Shown here: piece by piece, positions 63,479-64,000 of the stretch
How positions within the stretch are numbered: the first letter of the stretch is position 1
How the letters are laid out: every line of letters begins with the position of its first letter
DNA from: Lentisphaerae bacterium GWF2_57_35
Lineage (GTDB): Bacteria; Verrucomicrobiota; Kiritimatiellia; CAIQIC01; GWF2-57-35
Assembly: GCA_001804865.1 (NCBI GenBank)
Contig: MHBK01000027.1
Coordinates: 124,001-188,000 of the forward strand
Direction of reading: 5' to 3'
Length of the DNA stretch: 64,000 nucleotides
Made by a program: the position numbers and the translations under genes
Notes under the pieces: model-generated
Database searches by the model: none
What the model was told of the DNA's origin: nothing
Seen by the model: only the letters and a program-made list of their open reading frames with translations

Positions 63479-64000
63479 ATGAGAATACTGTTTTTGGCGC
63501 CTCTCTCCTTCATGGACGAATGCGGCACGTCCGTTCATGCTCGGAACGTTCTGCAAACGCTCAAGGAAGCGGGGCATGAAATCGATGTGCTGTGTTTTCC
63601 TTGGGGCGGTCACTCCGACCCTCCGGGGATCCGGATGATTCGCCTGGGGCGCTGGCTTTGGCGGCGGCGATCGTCGGCGTGTTCGTTCCATTTGAGGGCC
63701 TGGCTCGATCTTTGGATGTTCTGGCGGGCTGTGGGATTGTTTCTGGCCCGGCCCTACGATGTAGTCCACGCGCTTCAGGAATCTGTTTTTGCCGGGGCCT
63801 TGCTGAAGCGGCTTTTCCGCTGCCGGTTGGTCTATGACGTGAAATTCCCCATCTCCGACAAAGTGCATCAGCACGGCTTCCTCCTGCTGCGCCCCTGGTT
63901 TCGGCTTTTGGAGCGCTACGAAACCCACGCCCTGGCCTCGGCGGATCTGGTCCTGACGATGTGCCCATCGCTTACCGATTGGGTTCGAGCCGCCGTGCCG
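63479..64000 (+). CDS. Glycosyltransferase, GT4-like N-terminal part (cut by window end)
   Basis: The frame is open to the last base, giving 174 residues without a stop. The start MRILFLAPLSFMDECGTSVHARNVLQTLKEAGHEIDVLCF is the typical N-terminal Rossmann strand of GT4 glycosyltransferases, with GTSVHARNVL as the helix that follows. YDVVHALQESVFAGALL and LVYDVKFPISDK continue the pattern. The donor and acceptor cannot be told. It diverges from the TPR gene. Confidence 0.85.
   Translation, partial: MRILFLAPLSFMDECGTSVHARNVLQTLKEAGHEIDVLCFPWGGHSDPPGIRMIRLGRWLWRRRSSACSFHLRAWLDLWMFWRAVGLFLARPYDVVHALQESVFAGALLKRLFRCRLVYDVKFPISDKVHQHGFLLLRPWFRLLERYETHALASADLVLTMCPSLTDWVRAAVP

Overview
The window is 64 kb of moderately GC-rich (roughly 55-60 percent by eye), densely coding bacterial chromosome. 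There are no rRNA, tRNA, phage or plasmid backbone genes. The organism is diderm: it has an outer-membrane porin, C-terminal-Phe beta-barrel proteins and lipoproteins. Several features point, as an inference only, to the PVC superphylum (Kiritimatiellota, Lentisphaerota or Verrucomicrobiota-like): an LRR plus C-type-lectin protein, a flotillin/NfeD cluster followed by a protein with a conserved 'LLGPPR' C-terminal tail, many secreted beta-propeller and TPR proteins, and short palindromic and 7-bp repeat families between genes. No ribosomal marker is present to fix the taxonomy.

Layout. 0-9.4 kb: a 5'-truncated LRR/lectin protein, an envelope and stress group (DUF4230, DUF2254, baeRF), a small basic protein, an SrkA-like kinase, a DEDDy exonuclease between inverted heptamer arrays, cardiolipin synthase and a DUF2225 protein. 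9.5-14 kb: a YlbF-family protein with a Cys tail and two tandem secreted beta-propeller paralogues. 14-17.2 kb: small stress-type proteins (DUF892, SDR, DUF2892, PMP3, DUF883 and DUF1328; PMP3 at 52 aa and DUF1328 at 57 aa are very short). 17.4-17.6 kb: a MITE-like element with perfect 24-bp inverted ends and a 6-bp target duplication, then a beta-barrel protein and an SDR. 19.9-21.07 kb: a non-coding stretch of gene fragments, palindromes, a transposase remnant and a 16-nt match to the Nextera/Tn5 mosaic end, which makes the local assembly suspect. 21-24.7 kb: RNA repair (archease, RtcB) and a HAD phosphatase. 25-27.9 kb: a secreted archaemetzincin-like protein that has lost its catalytic residues, seryl-tRNA synthetase, a zinc-ribbon protein and a PEBP protein.

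28-37 kb is a complete phosphate-starvation regulon on the minus strand: phoB, phoR, a porin, pstS, pstC, pstA, pstB, phoU. A four-unit Pho box (11-bp period) lies in front of pstS and a shorter one in front of phoB. PhoR/PhoB sense low phosphate, the porin and PstS bring phosphate across the envelope, PstCAB imports it, and PhoU reports back. 37-39 kb: an AI-2E-type permease and a second DUF883 protein. 39.1-45.1 kb: a CHASE4 sensor kinase and its NarL-type regulator followed by four minor-pilin-like genes. 45.3-52.2 kb, plus strand: metG, thpR, recA, alaS and a GNAT. 52.3 kb: an isolated DUF3800 gene of different base composition. 53.3-58.1 kb: a membrane-microdomain operon (two NfeD proteins, a bactofilin-like membrane protein, FloA, a Pro-rich membrane protein). 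58.3-64 kb: a pteridine-reductase-like SDR, ferritin, two small envelope proteins, an EEP-family lipoprotein, a TPR protein and the start of a glycosyltransferase.

Starts were chosen from visible Shine-Dalgarno sequences and overlaps. Family names come from recognised motifs; no database search was run.
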